NCBI GenBank assembly: GCA_025455725.1
Contig: JALOLY010000004.1
Location: 1-28,466, forward strand
From: Amoebophilaceae bacterium
Lineage (GTDB): Bacteria; Bacteroidota; Bacteroidia; Cytophagales; Amoebophilaceae
Reading direction: 5' to 3'
Length of the DNA stretch: 28,466 nt
Positions 17,436 through 25,822 of this stretch are shown here, piece after piece. Each line of letters opens with the position of its first letter. Within the stretch, counting starts at the first letter, position 1. The position numbers were made by a program, and so were the translations under genes. The notes below the pieces were generated by a model. It saw only the letters and a list, made by a program, of their open reading frames with translations, was not told the origin of the DNA and did no database searches.

Positions 17436-18596
17436 TCATTTCATGTGACCCAGTATAAGTGCGTGCATGGTTGCCCGTATCACTGGATTTACTGAGACGG
17501 CCAATACGATCGACACACCAAGCCCCACGAGTGCATGTTGTAAATCTTTCCTGATGAATTTAAGACTCTTTCGTAGAGCCTTATTACGCTTCTTCTTTTT
17601 CTTTTTGGACAGACTAATAGCTAGCTCTCTACCGGCTAACAAACCTATGAATACCCAGGTAGTGCTCATGGGTAGGTTATTCAGGTTCTTGAAATAAAAA
17701 AGAATAGACATGTAAACAAGGTCTACGAGTGTAGCCGCCCTGACATCTGCAATTCCTGCTTTTTCATTGACTAGCTGTTGCATGCGATCTCCCTTTAAAT
17801 AAAAGAGGATGCCTATACCCGAAAAGATCAACCCAATAAACATAAAGAGCGCTAACACGTCCAGCTTGCGGGGTAGAAATACGGCAATATTAGAGGCATC
17901 CTGCATGAGCCAGACTGACCAAAGTAGGCCACTGGTGATCCATTGTAGGATTGTCCAACCTAGTCCGGGCTTATTCTTGAAATGCCGATCGACCAGTCTA
18001 GATGTGAGGTGCCAAACCACGATAGCCAGGAAGAAGGCAATCAAGTAACCATATAAGCTTTTTTGAAGGATACTGAACATGGCATTGGCGTCTGTAGCAA
18101 AAACATTTAGGAGCAGAAAGGTCGTAGATACAGGAATACGCATGCGCGTCAGTATGAGCAAAGCTATGGGAGCACAGAGCTGCAAAAAGCTAAAGGTTTG
18201 CGGTGCTTCAGAGAACCCTTTTTCTGTTAGTCTCTGGTAGCTTACATCTCCGTCATAGGTCACCCAGCTGTAGGTTACAGTGCCGACAAAAATAATGCCT
18301 ATAAACAGCCATAAATGCCACCACTTCCTGTGCGCATTAGAAGCCATAAAGGTTCCTATGGTCTGAATACTGTCGTTGGCAATAGCTGAATAACCGGCCA
18401 GAGAAAACCCAACCCACATAGCAATGTTGGGATAAGGAACCACAAGTCTGCAGAGTAATAGTAACACGCAGATAAGACCCAGGAAATCCTGCTCTTTTTT
18501 GGTAATATCGAATATTCGGTAGGTGACTTTTAACAACCGTTGTTGTCTTACTTTCCCACTAAAGGCTTTCTCAGTTCTGCTGCTATCTAACTTCAT
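17436..18596 (-). CDS. PiT-family inorganic phosphate permease
   Basis: This 386-residue integral membrane protein has about ten hydrophobic segments. The PiT family's duplicated signatures are visible: 'AIANDSIQTIGTF' (71-83, compare GANDVANAxG), 'PVSTT' (155-159), 'QDASNIAVFLPR' (232-243) and 'PMSTTWVFIG' (309-318). A cluster of seven lysines/arginines (about 331-340) lies between helices and probably faces the cytoplasm. Likely role: H+- or Na+-coupled phosphate uptake at the inner membrane. It follows the ABC exporter gene by 48 bp on the same strand, so they may share a transcript. Family assignment is based on these motifs; a related sulfate permease cannot be excluded. Confidence 0.8.
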   Translation of the reverse strand: MKLDSSRTEKAFSGKVRQQRLLKVTYRIFDITKKEQDFLGLICVLLLLCRLVVPYPNIAMWVGFSLAGYSAIANDSIQTIGTFMASNAHRKWWHLWLFIGIIFVGTVTYSWVTYDGDVSYQRLTEKGFSEAPQTFSFLQLCAPIALLILTRMRIPVSTTFLLLNVFATDANAMFSILQKSLYGYLIAFFLAIVVWHLTSRLVDRHFKNKPGLGWTILQWITSGLLWSVWLMQDASNIAVFLPRKLDVLALFMFIGLIFSGIGILFYLKGDRMQQLVNEKAGIADVRAATLVDLVYMSILFYFKNLNNLPMSTTWVFIGLLAGRELAISLSKKKKKKRNKALRKSLKFIRKDLQHALVGLGVSIVLAVSVNPVIRATMHALILGHMK

Positions 18597-18644
18597 AGGG
18601 CGTCGGCTTCAGAGAGATGCAGGTATAAGCCTTCTTGCTCATCG

Positions 18645-20423
18645 CTACTTTGCATACTGTTGTTGCTTGTACAATGTGTTGTACAAGCTTTTTTGTGCCA
18701 AAAGACTTTCATGGGTGCCCTGCTCAACAAGTTTACCTGCCTCCAGTACGAGAATGTGGTCAGCAAATTGGGCAGAAAATACGCTGTGGGTGATAAGGAG
18801 TACGGCGCTTCCTTGCATAGCCTTCGCTATGTTGTGCAGGATGTCACCTGCTGTTTTTGTGTCTACAGCAGAAAGACAATCATCTAACACCAAGATCTTT
18901 GGAGTACGGACGAATGCCCTAGCAGTGGCGATCCTCTGCTTTTGTCCACCAGAAAGCGTTGCACCTCTTTCCCCCAACATGGTTTCCATTTGCTTCGAGA
19001 GCTGTTGAATCTCACCATATATGGCGGCTAATTGGGCCGCTTGTGCGATCTGAAGGTTGGTAGCTTCGGGCTTACCCCACGCAATGTTATTCCGGATTGT
19101 GTCCGAAAAGAGCAATACATCTTGTGGCACGTAGCCTAACTGCTGTCTAAGGTATGGAATGGAATAATCCTGGATAGGAACCCCATCTATCGTAATGGAA
19201 CCGGCAGTTGCATCATAGAGACGACAGATGAGGTGGGCAATTGTGGACTTTCCTGCTCCCGTAGTACCGATAATGGCTACCATTTTGCCCGCAGCCACCT
19301 CAAAATGCACAGATTGTAGTGCTTTAACATCTGAATTAGGATAAGTAAAACTCACGTTGTTGAAAGCAATAGAGCCTTTTATGGGATTCTGGAGCATTTC
19401 TTTTGAAAAAATGGGATTCTTCTCTTGAAGTAATGCATTGATTCTCTTTTGGGAGGCCGTAGCCTTTTGTACCAGGACATTGATCCAACTTATAGCAAAT
19501 GTAGGCCATCCTAAGAGGTTGAAGTACATGACGAATTCGGCAATATCACCTGGTTTGCACCTCCCCTTGATAACCTCTTGGCCGCCTAAGAAAACCACTA
19601 GTACCGCGCCTAAACCAATAATACTTTTGACCACTGCGAAAAAAAGCGCATTGATGACGGATAGGCGCAAGGATTGAGTTTTATAAGTGTTGCATGCCTC
19701 AGAAAAAACTTTGATAAATCCTGTTTCGCGGGAAAAAGCCTGCAGTACCACGATGCCAGAAAAAGACTCTTGTACGAAAGTGGTTAGACGAGAGAGCTTG
19801 TCTTGTACAGTTGCAGCACGCTCTTGCATGAAACTACTTATGTAACAAGCGCCTGTTGTCGAGAGCACTATAGGTAGCACAGCATAAAGTGTTAGGCGAG
19901 TATTAATTACAAGCATGTAAGGGATAAGCATCAAAAAAACAACAACCGTATTGAGTCCATACGCAATGGCCGGCCCTAGGTACATGCCCACCTGGTGCAC
20001 ATCTTCTGAAATCCTTGCCATCATATCACCTACGCTATGCCTTGTATAAAAGCTCAAGGGGAGTGTTTGGTAATGGGCATAAATTTCATTTTTAAGTGCG
20101 TACTCCACGCGTTTTCCTACTACCATGATGATTCGGCGTGCTAGAAATAGAAATAACCCCCTCAGGATAGCTGCCAGTAGCATTAGCACACCGTAGGCGA
20201 ACAACCCTTCTGCCAGTTTTTCATATGTAGCTCTTCGGAGATGGGCCTCCACTGACACCTGGTAAGCTACTACACTTGTTTGTACCAATTCAAAAGCGTG
20301 CTTGATAAGGCGGGCAGGAATAATAGAGAGGGCACTGGACAGGAGGGTAGCGACAGTCCCTAAGACGAGTAGGTACCTGTAGCGGCCTAAATATTTGTTG
20401 AGATGGTGCAACGCTCCCACCAT
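18645..20423 (-). CDS. ABC exporter, fused permease-ATPase (MdlB/MsbA type)
   Basis: 592-residue half-transporter, expected to dimerise in the inner membrane. The ABC transmembrane domain covers about 15-320, with the coupling-helix signature 'TLPLSFYTRHSVGDMMARIS' (120-139). The ATPase has Walker A 'GTTGAGKS' (386-393, Lys392), 'YVPQD' Q-loop (431-435), signature 'LSGGQKQR' (490-497), Walker B 'ILVLDD' (510-515) and His546. The Asp after the Walker B Asp, in place of Glu, is common in MdlA/MdlB-like exporters. The substrate could be lipid or peptide/drug; the sequence does not decide. It is divergent from gltX and probably co-transcribed with the phosphate permease. Confidence 0.9.
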   Translation of the reverse strand: MVGALHHLNKYLGRYRYLLVLGTVATLLSSALSIIPARLIKHAFELVQTSVVAYQVSVEAHLRRATYEKLAEGLFAYGVLMLLAAILRGLFLFLARRIIMVVGKRVEYALKNEIYAHYQTLPLSFYTRHSVGDMMARISEDVHQVGMYLGPAIAYGLNTVVVFLMLIPYMLVINTRLTLYAVLPIVLSTTGACYISSFMQERAATVQDKLSRLTTFVQESFSGIVVLQAFSRETGFIKVFSEACNTYKTQSLRLSVINALFFAVVKSIIGLGAVLVVFLGGQEVIKGRCKPGDIAEFVMYFNLLGWPTFAISWINVLVQKATASQKRINALLQEKNPIFSKEMLQNPIKGSIAFNNVSFTYPNSDVKALQSVHFEVAAGKMVAIIGTTGAGKSTIAHLICRLYDATAGSITIDGVPIQDYSIPYLRQQLGYVPQDVLLFSDTIRNNIAWGKPEATNLQIAQAAQLAAIYGEIQQLSKQMETMLGERGATLSGGQKQRIATARAFVRTPKILVLDDCLSAVDTKTAGDILHNIAKAMQGSAVLLITHSVFSAQFADHILVLEAGKLVEQGTHESLLAQKSLYNTLYKQQQYAK

Positions 20424-20590
20424 GAAAAGTGAAGTCTCTTTTTGGTACGTAAAGCAACAGAAAGCCTACCTTGTTTCAAAGCCTGTAAGCATTAAAGTGA
20501 ATAAAAATATAGTCTAGGAAAACAACATTATGTGAAATCTTTATCTCTGCACATCTTGTGTTAGTTAGGCAGTACATTACCTGTTTCGGT

Positions 20591-20598
20591 TACCTTTG
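20591..20598 (+). promoter_or_regulatory. TAnnTTTG -7 element before gltX
   Basis: TACCTTTG matches the Bacteroidota -7 consensus perfectly, 18 bases before the preferred gltX ATG (20617). No TTG was found at the expected distance upstream, so the -33 half is missing or degenerate. The position favours the ATG start over the TTG at 20596, which would overlap the promoter. Confidence 0.4.
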
Positions 20599-20616
20599 TT
20601 TAGAAAACTAAATGCA

Positions 20617-22152
20617 ATGGAGAGAACGGTAAGGGTGAGATTTGCTCCGAGCCCTACAGGAGCTTTGCACATTGGGGGTGTTAGGACTGCACTGTATAAC
20701 TACCTTTTTGCTAAGAAGTACCACGGGAAGTTTATCCTAAGGATAGAGGATACAGACCAAATGCGCCTTGTGCCAGGTGCGGAAGCCTACATCTTGCACA
20801 CGTTGCAGTGGCTAGGCCTAGAAGTTGACGAAGGGCCTATTCAGGGAGGCACTTTTGGACCTTACAGACAATCAGAAAGAACAAAAATTTATCAAGAGTA
20901 CGCTGCACAGTTGATAGCCAAAGGGAAGGCCTACTATGCGTTTGACACCCCAGAGGAGCTAAACGCCATGCGCGAACGGCTGAAGGCTGCCAGAGTAACT
21001 GCGCCGCAATACAATACTGTCAGTAGGGAATGGATGAAGAATTCCCTGGTATTGCCGAAGGAAGAGGTGATTGCCATGCAGCAAGCGGGCGTTCCATGCG
21101 TTATACGTATGAAAACACCTCATCAAGAAGACATTCGATTTCATGATTTGATAAGAGGGTGGGTAAAAATGAATACCACCGCTTTAGATGATAAGGTATT
21201 AATGAAGTCAGATGGAACGCCTACGTATCATTTTGCCAATGTAGTGGACGATTATTTGATGCAGATCACGCATGTTATTCGAGGCGAAGAATGGATTCCT
21301 TCTACTCCGATCCATGTGTTACTCTATCGCTACCTAGGATGGGAAACATCGATGCCGCAGTTTGCCCATCTTCCGCTACTCCTCAAGCCAGAAGGCACCG
21401 GAAAGCTTAGTAAAAGAGACGCTGACGAACGTGGATTCGCCATCTTCCCTTTGACCTGGAAAGACCCTACCTCCGGTGTGTATACACAAGGATTTCGTGA
21501 AAAGGGTTACCTCCCTGAAGCGCTACTTAATTTCTTGGCATTACTGGGCTGGAGCCCTAGCAACCAGCAAGATATTTTTAGCAAAGAAGACCTTATAAAG
21601 GCTTTTACTATCGAAAGAATAGGCAAATCGGGCATCAAGTTCGACATACATAAAGCAGAATGGTTCAACCAACGATACCTAAGGGCTAAGCCCGATGAAG
21701 TGCTTGTTGCATACCTGCTCAAGGCACTGGAAGAAAATGAGATTACTGATACACAAGGAAAAGCTCTACAGGTTTTCCGGCTTATGAAAGAGCGCGTGAC
21801 ATTTCCTCAAGATTTTTGGCTACAAGGGAAGTTTTTCTTTACAAAGCCCACCGTCTACGACGAGCACATACTAAAAACAAAGTGGACCCAACAGACCCGT
21901 TCGGTGCTGCAGAAATTTTGTAATACGCTTAAAACGTTAGTACCCTTTAAAGATGATGTGATTAAAAGTACACTAGAGCGGTTGATAGAAGCCGAGTCTA
22001 TAAAAATAAATCAGGTAATGCCTATTGTGAGAGTGGCATTGACAGGATTGGGAGCCGGGCCAGATCTCATGCAGAGTATGGAGCTTATCGGACAAAAAGA
22101 GTGCCTCTCTAGAATAGAAACCTTTCTGGAGCAGTATCCTTCTCCTTGCTAA
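20617..22152 (+). CDS. gltX: Glutamyl-tRNA synthetase
   Basis: Class I aminoacyl-tRNA synthetase that charges tRNA-Glu. The 511-residue product starts at ATG 20617, placing the conserved 'VRVRFAPSPTGALHIGG' at residues 5-21 (HIGH motif His18-Ile19-Gly20-Gly21). The KMSKS motif is 'KLSKR' (263-267). 'RIEDTD' and 'PTYHFANVVDD' are further family segments. The C-terminal part carries the helical anticodon-binding domain. A TTG at 20596 would add seven residues but is unlikely. Whether the enzyme also charges tRNA-Gln depends on GatCAB or glutaminyl-tRNA synthetase elsewhere. Convergent with the GT5 half-protein gene, with only 11 bp between the stops. Confidence 0.97.
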   Translation: MERTVRVRFAPSPTGALHIGGVRTALYNYLFAKKYHGKFILRIEDTDQMRLVPGAEAYILHTLQWLGLEVDEGPIQGGTFGPYRQSERTKIYQEYAAQLIAKGKAYYAFDTPEELNAMRERLKAARVTAPQYNTVSREWMKNSLVLPKEEVIAMQQAGVPCVIRMKTPHQEDIRFHDLIRGWVKMNTTALDDKVLMKSDGTPTYHFANVVDDYLMQITHVIRGEEWIPSTPIHVLLYRYLGWETSMPQFAHLPLLLKPEGTGKLSKRDADERGFAIFPLTWKDPTSGVYTQGFREKGYLPEALLNFLALLGWSPSNQQDIFSKEDLIKAFTIERIGKSGIKFDIHKAEWFNQRYLRAKPDEVLVAYLLKALEENEITDTQGKALQVFRLMKERVTFPQDFWLQGKFFFTKPTVYDEHILKTKWTQQTRSVLQKFCNTLKTLVPFKDDVIKSTLERLIEAESIKINQVMPIVRVALTGLGAGPDLMQSMELIGQKECLSRIETFLEQYPSPC

Positions 22153-22163
22153 TGACGCATGTT

Positions 22164-22973
22164 TTATCGAACAGTCGTTGCCAGTTTCTTGTAAAGATCG
22201 TAGTAAGCGTCTAGTCCCGCTTCATTATTCTCGATAAGCGCTAAGTATTGCTCATCAAGCAAGCCTTTGAAATGATCATCCTGCAGTGTCTCTGACCTTG
22301 TTATAGCATCTGCATACTCGACGCCTGCCCGTATCAACCCCCCAAAATCTGCAGAGGCTAGGGGAGTTAATTTTTCCTGTGCTATACCCTTTATTTTGAC
22401 CTTTTCTGTGAAATATTCACCAAACTTGTAAGAAAAAGTATTGTTATAAATGGTAAATACAGTTCTTGTCTCTCTTAGGATGGGATCATCGCGGTAGGCC
22501 GTTTTCAGATACATAGGGATGAGGCTGGTTATCCAGTCATGGCAATGAATAATGTCAGGTGCCCACCCTAGTTTCTTTACCGTCTCTAGTACTCCCTTGC
22601 AGAAGAAAATAGTCCTATCATCATTATCCTCAAAGAAGTTGTTGTCTTTGTCGTGGAATATAGCTTTTCTCTTGAAGTAGTCCGTGTTATCGATAAAATA
22701 GACCTGCAGCTTGGCATTGGGGATAGAAGCTACCTTGATTACCAGAGGCTTGGCATCATCACTTACCGTGATGTTAATACCCGATAATCTCAGTACTTCA
22801 TGGAGCCTATTTCTTCTTTCATTAATTAAGCCGAACCTAGGCACCAAGATCCTGATCTCTATCCCTTTCTCTTGCATGTGCTGAGGCAGCGCTCTTGTAA
22901 AGTCGGCAACAGACGAGGTTGTGAGAAAGGGGGAGATTTCACTAGCAGCGTAGAGTACTCTCAACTTAGACAT
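22164..22973 (-). CDS. Stand-alone GT5 starch/glycogen synthase N-terminal domain protein
   Basis: The 269-residue product corresponds only to the N-terminal Rossmann half of a GT-B glycosyltransferase of family GT5. It begins 'KLRVLYAASEISPF', similar to the synthase N-terminus 'VLFVSSEVAPFAKTGGLADV', though the ADP-glucose-binding Lys-x-Gly-Gly is replaced ('TTSSVAD'). 'PDIIHCHDW' (about 139-147) is the expected interdomain histidine segment. The C-terminal half with the sugar-nucleotide site is absent. Such short proteins are, as I recall, common in Bacteroidota, often beside panC, so this is probably not a fresh truncation. Enzymatic activity is doubtful. It follows aspS on the same strand after 191 bp. 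Confidence 0.75.
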   Translation of the reverse strand: MSKLRVLYAASEISPFLTTSSVADFTRALPQHMQEKGIEIRILVPRFGLINERRNRLHEVLRLSGINITVSDDAKPLVIKVASIPNAKLQVYFIDNTDYFKRKAIFHDKDNNFFEDNDDRTIFFCKGVLETVKKLGWAPDIIHCHDWITSLIPMYLKTAYRDDPILRETRTVFTIYNNTFSYKFGEYFTEKVKIKGIAQEKLTPLASADFGGLIRAGVEYADAITRSETLQDDHFKGLLDEQYLALIENNEAGLDAYYDLYKKLATTVR

Positions 22974-23164
22974 AGCGCAAATCTTGGTCAGGTAGTGCCG
23001 GCGTATTTTCTGCGGTCAACTGACGAATTTACGAAATTTCATTGATAGTTTTAGGGGTCTCTTGCTACAGAGCCTGATCATACTGAGGTATCCACGCGAA
23101 TGCCTGGCAGCAAGTAGGTTTTAACTATTGCTGTATTGCACTTAAACTCGAGGGTTTTGCAGGA

Positions 23165-24901
23165 TTAAATACCCAGTTCTTCCAGCTGTTTCTGTGAGAT
23201 GGGAGCAGGTGCCTTGAGCATGACATCTCGACCAGCATTGTTTTTAGGGAAGGCGATAAACGATCGAATGGACTCGCCTCTTCCTAATAGGGAGCACAGC
23301 CGGTCAAATCCTAAAGCAATGCCTCCATGTGGAGGGGCGCCATATTCTAGAGCTTCTAGCAGGAATCCGAACTGCTGCTCGGCTTCCTCGTTACCGAAGC
23401 CTAGGATACGCAGCATTCTCTCTTGTACTGCTCGGTTGCAAATACGGATAGAACCGCCCCCTATTTCCACGCCGTTGATTACTAAGTCGTAAGCCTGTGC
23501 ATGCACCGCTTCTGGTCGCTCTTCCAATGAAGAGATGTCTTCTGGTCTGGGAGCGGTAAAAGGATGGTGTCTTGCATGATAACGTTGAGTTGTCTTGTCC
23601 CACTCCAGCAGTGGAAAGTCTACCACCCAGAGGGGTGCAAATTGAGTGTTGTTCCGCAAGTTTAGTGTATCACCCATCTTCAAGCGGAGCACTGCCAGGG
23701 CTTGTCGTGTCGCCTGCGCCTCTCCAGCCAGTATCAGCATGAGGTCACCTGGTTGTGCTTGCAGAGCATCTGCCCACGTAGACAGCTGTGCTTGTCCAAA
23801 GAACTTATCCACAGAAGATTTGAGACTCCCATCTGTGTTGTATTTCACATAAACTAGTCCGCTGGCGCCTATTTGACGCTGTTTAACGAAATCCGTTAGT
23901 TCATCTAGTTGCCTGCGTGTGTATCCTGCGCATCCCTGTACGCAGATACCCACCACAAGTGCTGCGTCATCGAACATACGAAAGCCTCCCTGTTGTGCTA
24001 GGTGCGTAAGCTCAACAAAAGGCATTCCAAAGCGCAGATCGGGTTTGTCGGTCCCGTATAGTTCCATCGCTCTGGTATAAGTCATGTGCGCAAATTGGGG
24101 TAATTCTATGTTTTTGACATTCCGAAAAATATGTTGAACGAGCCCTTCAAAGATAGTCAGGATGTCTGCTTGCGTTGCGAAGGACAGCTCACAGTCAATT
24201 TGTGAAAATTCAAGCTGTCTGTCTGCTCTTAGGTCTTCATCTCTAAAACACCGCGCCAGTTGATAATACCGGTCAAATCCTGCTACCATTAGCAACTGTT
24301 TGAGCGTCTGCGGTGATTGTGGTAATGCATAGTACTGACCTGGATGCATGCGAGAGGGAACAACAAAGTCACGCGCTCCTTCTGGGGTCGATTGAATTAA
24401 CATGGGTGTTTCTATTTCTAAAAATTGCCTCTGGTTAAGGTAAGCCCGGGTTTGTAGCATCACCTGATGGCGAAGTATGAGGTTATCTTGGAGTGGGGGG
24501 CGCCTTAAATCTAAGTAGCGATATTGCATGCGTAGCTCTTCTCCTCCGTCGGTTTCTGCTTCCACAAGAAAGGGGGGCGTTTTTGCAGTGTTGAGGATTT
24601 CCAACGTTTGTACCTGTATCTCAATAGCTCCAGTGCGCATGTGCGGATTGCTGTCTTTTCTTGCCCTGACTGTTCCTCGTACTTTCACCACATACTCCCT
24701 CTTGAGCTCTTTGGCCTGATGGATAAGCGTTGGGGTAGCAGTTTCTCCTTCAAAAATTAACTGTGTCACGCCATAGCGGTCGCGTAAGTCTAGCCAAATA
24801 AGGCTTCCTTTGTTTCGTATGCGCTGTACCCATCCGCAGAGAGTCACGGTAAGTCCAGCGTGCCCCAACCGCAGATCTCCACATGTATGTGTCCTTAGCA
24901 T
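23165..24901 (-). CDS. aspS: Aspartyl-tRNA synthetase
   Basis: Class II aminoacyl-tRNA synthetase charging tRNA-Asp. The 578-residue product has an N-terminal OB-fold anticodon-binding domain (about 1-110, 'VTLCGWVQRIRNKG'), motif 'YRYLDLRR', motif 2 'ARCFRDEDLRADRQLEFSQ', a bacterial-type insertion (GAD) domain in the middle, and motif 3 'GIALGFDRL' near the C-terminus, ending with the typical 'IAFPKNNAGRD'. It appears complete. Leader and possible promoter lie at 24902-24968. It may be read through into the GT5 gene. Confidence 0.97.
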   Translation of the reverse strand: MLRTHTCGDLRLGHAGLTVTLCGWVQRIRNKGSLIWLDLRDRYGVTQLIFEGETATPTLIHQAKELKREYVVKVRGTVRARKDSNPHMRTGAIEIQVQTLEILNTAKTPPFLVEAETDGGEELRMQYRYLDLRRPPLQDNLILRHQVMLQTRAYLNQRQFLEIETPMLIQSTPEGARDFVVPSRMHPGQYYALPQSPQTLKQLLMVAGFDRYYQLARCFRDEDLRADRQLEFSQIDCELSFATQADILTIFEGLVQHIFRNVKNIELPQFAHMTYTRAMELYGTDKPDLRFGMPFVELTHLAQQGGFRMFDDAALVVGICVQGCAGYTRRQLDELTDFVKQRQIGASGLVYVKYNTDGSLKSSVDKFFGQAQLSTWADALQAQPGDLMLILAGEAQATRQALAVLRLKMGDTLNLRNNTQFAPLWVVDFPLLEWDKTTQRYHARHHPFTAPRPEDISSLEERPEAVHAQAYDLVINGVEIGGGSIRICNRAVQERMLRILGFGNEEAEQQFGFLLEALEYGAPPHGGIALGFDRLCSLLGRGESIRSFIAFPKNNAGRDVMLKAPAPISQKQLEELGI

Positions 24902-24932
24902 GGTTGTAAGAGAGAAAATTATTTATGCGATA

Positions 24933-24968
24933 CAAAAGTATATATATATATGTTTCGTCTACCTACAA
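24933..24968 (-). promoter_or_regulatory. Possible aspS promoter with TA-repeat spacer
   Basis: Minus strand: TTG (24966-24968), a 25-base spacer, then TACTTTTG (24933-24940), a perfect match to the Bacteroidota TAnnTTTG -7 element, followed by the aspS ATG at 24901. The spacer contains a 13-base alternating TA tract (24939-24951). Loss of three TA units would bring the spacer to the 19 bases of the consensus. Confidence 0.4.
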
Positions 24969-25291
24969 GACAGGCATTAGGTAGTGGGGGATATCAATGC
25001 ACAATGTCCAGAGATAACATACGACCACCCACAGCAGGTACCATTTTTATCACGTCATGTATGCATTGAGCCCTTTGCATGGCACAGGATAACCACCCAA
25101 GTAAGCATTTTTATAATTGACCAGTAAAATTGGTGTACAATCGAATCATGTTAGTTTAGGCCCCTTTTTGAGGGGAATTCGGGCTAGGATGTGCCCACTA
25201 AACAGTGGGCAACAGTGCCAAGCTATTGAAGTGTTCCCCAATTCGTAAATGAGACATGCAAAAGTCTCGTATTGTCAGGAGGCTGCAACAA
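24941..25291. other. Intergenic stretch between aspS and tadA with two hairpins
   Basis: No gene found in this divergent intergenic region. Two compact inverted repeats stand out: CCCCT-ttttg-AGGGG within about 25162-25176, and an 8-bp perfect stem TGCCCACT-aaac-AGTGGGCA at 25192-25211. Neither is followed by a T-run, so they do not look like simple intrinsic terminators. They lie 80-130 bp ahead of the tadA leader ORF and could be a leader RNA structure or remains of a small mobile element. Confidence 0.4.
25192..25211. repeat. 8-bp perfect inverted repeat (hairpin)
   Basis: TGCCCACT, loop AAAC, AGTGGGCA. The stem is GC-rich within an AT-richer region, so a stable RNA or DNA hairpin is plausible. 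Function unknown. Confidence 0.6.
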
Positions 25292-25333
25292 ATGAGTAAC
25301 TTAGCAGGGATGAATCATTACTCGAGCGCATGA
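25277..25333 (+). promoter_or_regulatory. Strong Shine-Dalgarno and 13-codon leader ORF coupled to tadA
   Basis: A perfect AGGAGG at 25277-25282 lies 9 bases before an ATG at 25292. That ATG opens a 13-codon ORF (MSNLAGMNHYSSA) whose TGA (25331-25333) overlaps the tadA ATG (25330-25332) as ATGA. Strong Shine-Dalgarno sites are unusual in Bacteroidota. The geometry suggests translational coupling, but a 13-codon ORF is easily produced by chance. Confidence 0.35.
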
Positions 25334-25773
25334 TACAGCCGATAGACGAGTATTTCATGAGAGAGGCGCTCAAAGAAGCCGAAAAAGCCAATGAGATGAG
25401 GGAAGTGCCCGTGGGGGCCGTCGTGGTGAGCAATAACCGCATTATTGCCCGGGCACACAATCAGGTAGAGCAGCTTCAGGATGCCACTGCCCATGCAGAG
25501 ATGTTAGCCTTGACTGCGGCTTTTGGCCACGTAGGGGGTAAATACCTAACTTCTTGCACTTTATATGTCACTTTGGAGCCGTGCTGTATGTGCGCTGGAG
25601 CTACCTACTGGGCGCAGTTGGGCCGTCTTGTTTTTGGCGCATATGATCCTAGACGGGGTTACGGCACAATGGGTAGACAGTTGTTGCATCCTCGCACTGA
25701 AGTCACCACATCGGTACTTGGCGAAGAGGCCGCTCGGTGGTTGACCCATTTTTTTCAGTATCTAAGATGTTGA
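25330..25773 (+). CDS. tadA: tRNA-specific adenosine deaminase TadA
   Basis: Zinc enzyme converting A34 to inosine in tRNA-Arg(ACG), needed to read CGN codons. The 147-residue product has the deaminase motifs 'HAE' (His55, catalytic Glu57) and 'PCCMC' (Pro84, Cys85, Cys88), plus the family segment 'VPVGAVVV'. The short stretch 'FGAYDPRRGYG' fits TadA more than cytosine or riboflavin deaminases. Its start overlaps a 13-codon leader ORF. sodA follows on the same strand after about 50 bp. Confidence 0.93.
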   Translation: MIQPIDEYFMREALKEAEKANEMREVPVGAVVVSNNRIIARAHNQVEQLQDATAHAEMLALTAAFGHVGGKYLTSCTLYVTLEPCCMCAGATYWAQLGRLVFGAYDPRRGYGTMGRQLLHPRTEVTTSVLGEEAARWLTHFFQYLRC

Positions 25774-25787
25774 CTATATTCGGCTGT

Positions 25788-25795
25788 TACGTTTG
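25788..25795 (+). promoter_or_regulatory. TAnnTTTG -7 element before sodA
   Basis: TACGTTTG matches the Bacteroidota -7 element perfectly, 27 bases before the preferred sodA ATG (25823). A TTG at 25770-25772 is present with a 15-base spacer, shorter than the usual 19. The position also argues against the upstream ATG at 25798-25800 region and in-frame 25793 start. Confidence 0.35.
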
Positions 25796-25822
25796 ACATG
25801 TTTTACACTTTTACACTACACC

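Noticed and set aside
18523..19008. 161-codon plus-strand ORF opposite the MdlB-type exporter
   Set aside because: Antisense to the ATPase domain of an intact ABC gene; no protein-family features.
23805..23813. Perfect DnaA box inside aspS
   Set aside because: Single, inside a coding region and not clustered with other boxes; likely chance.
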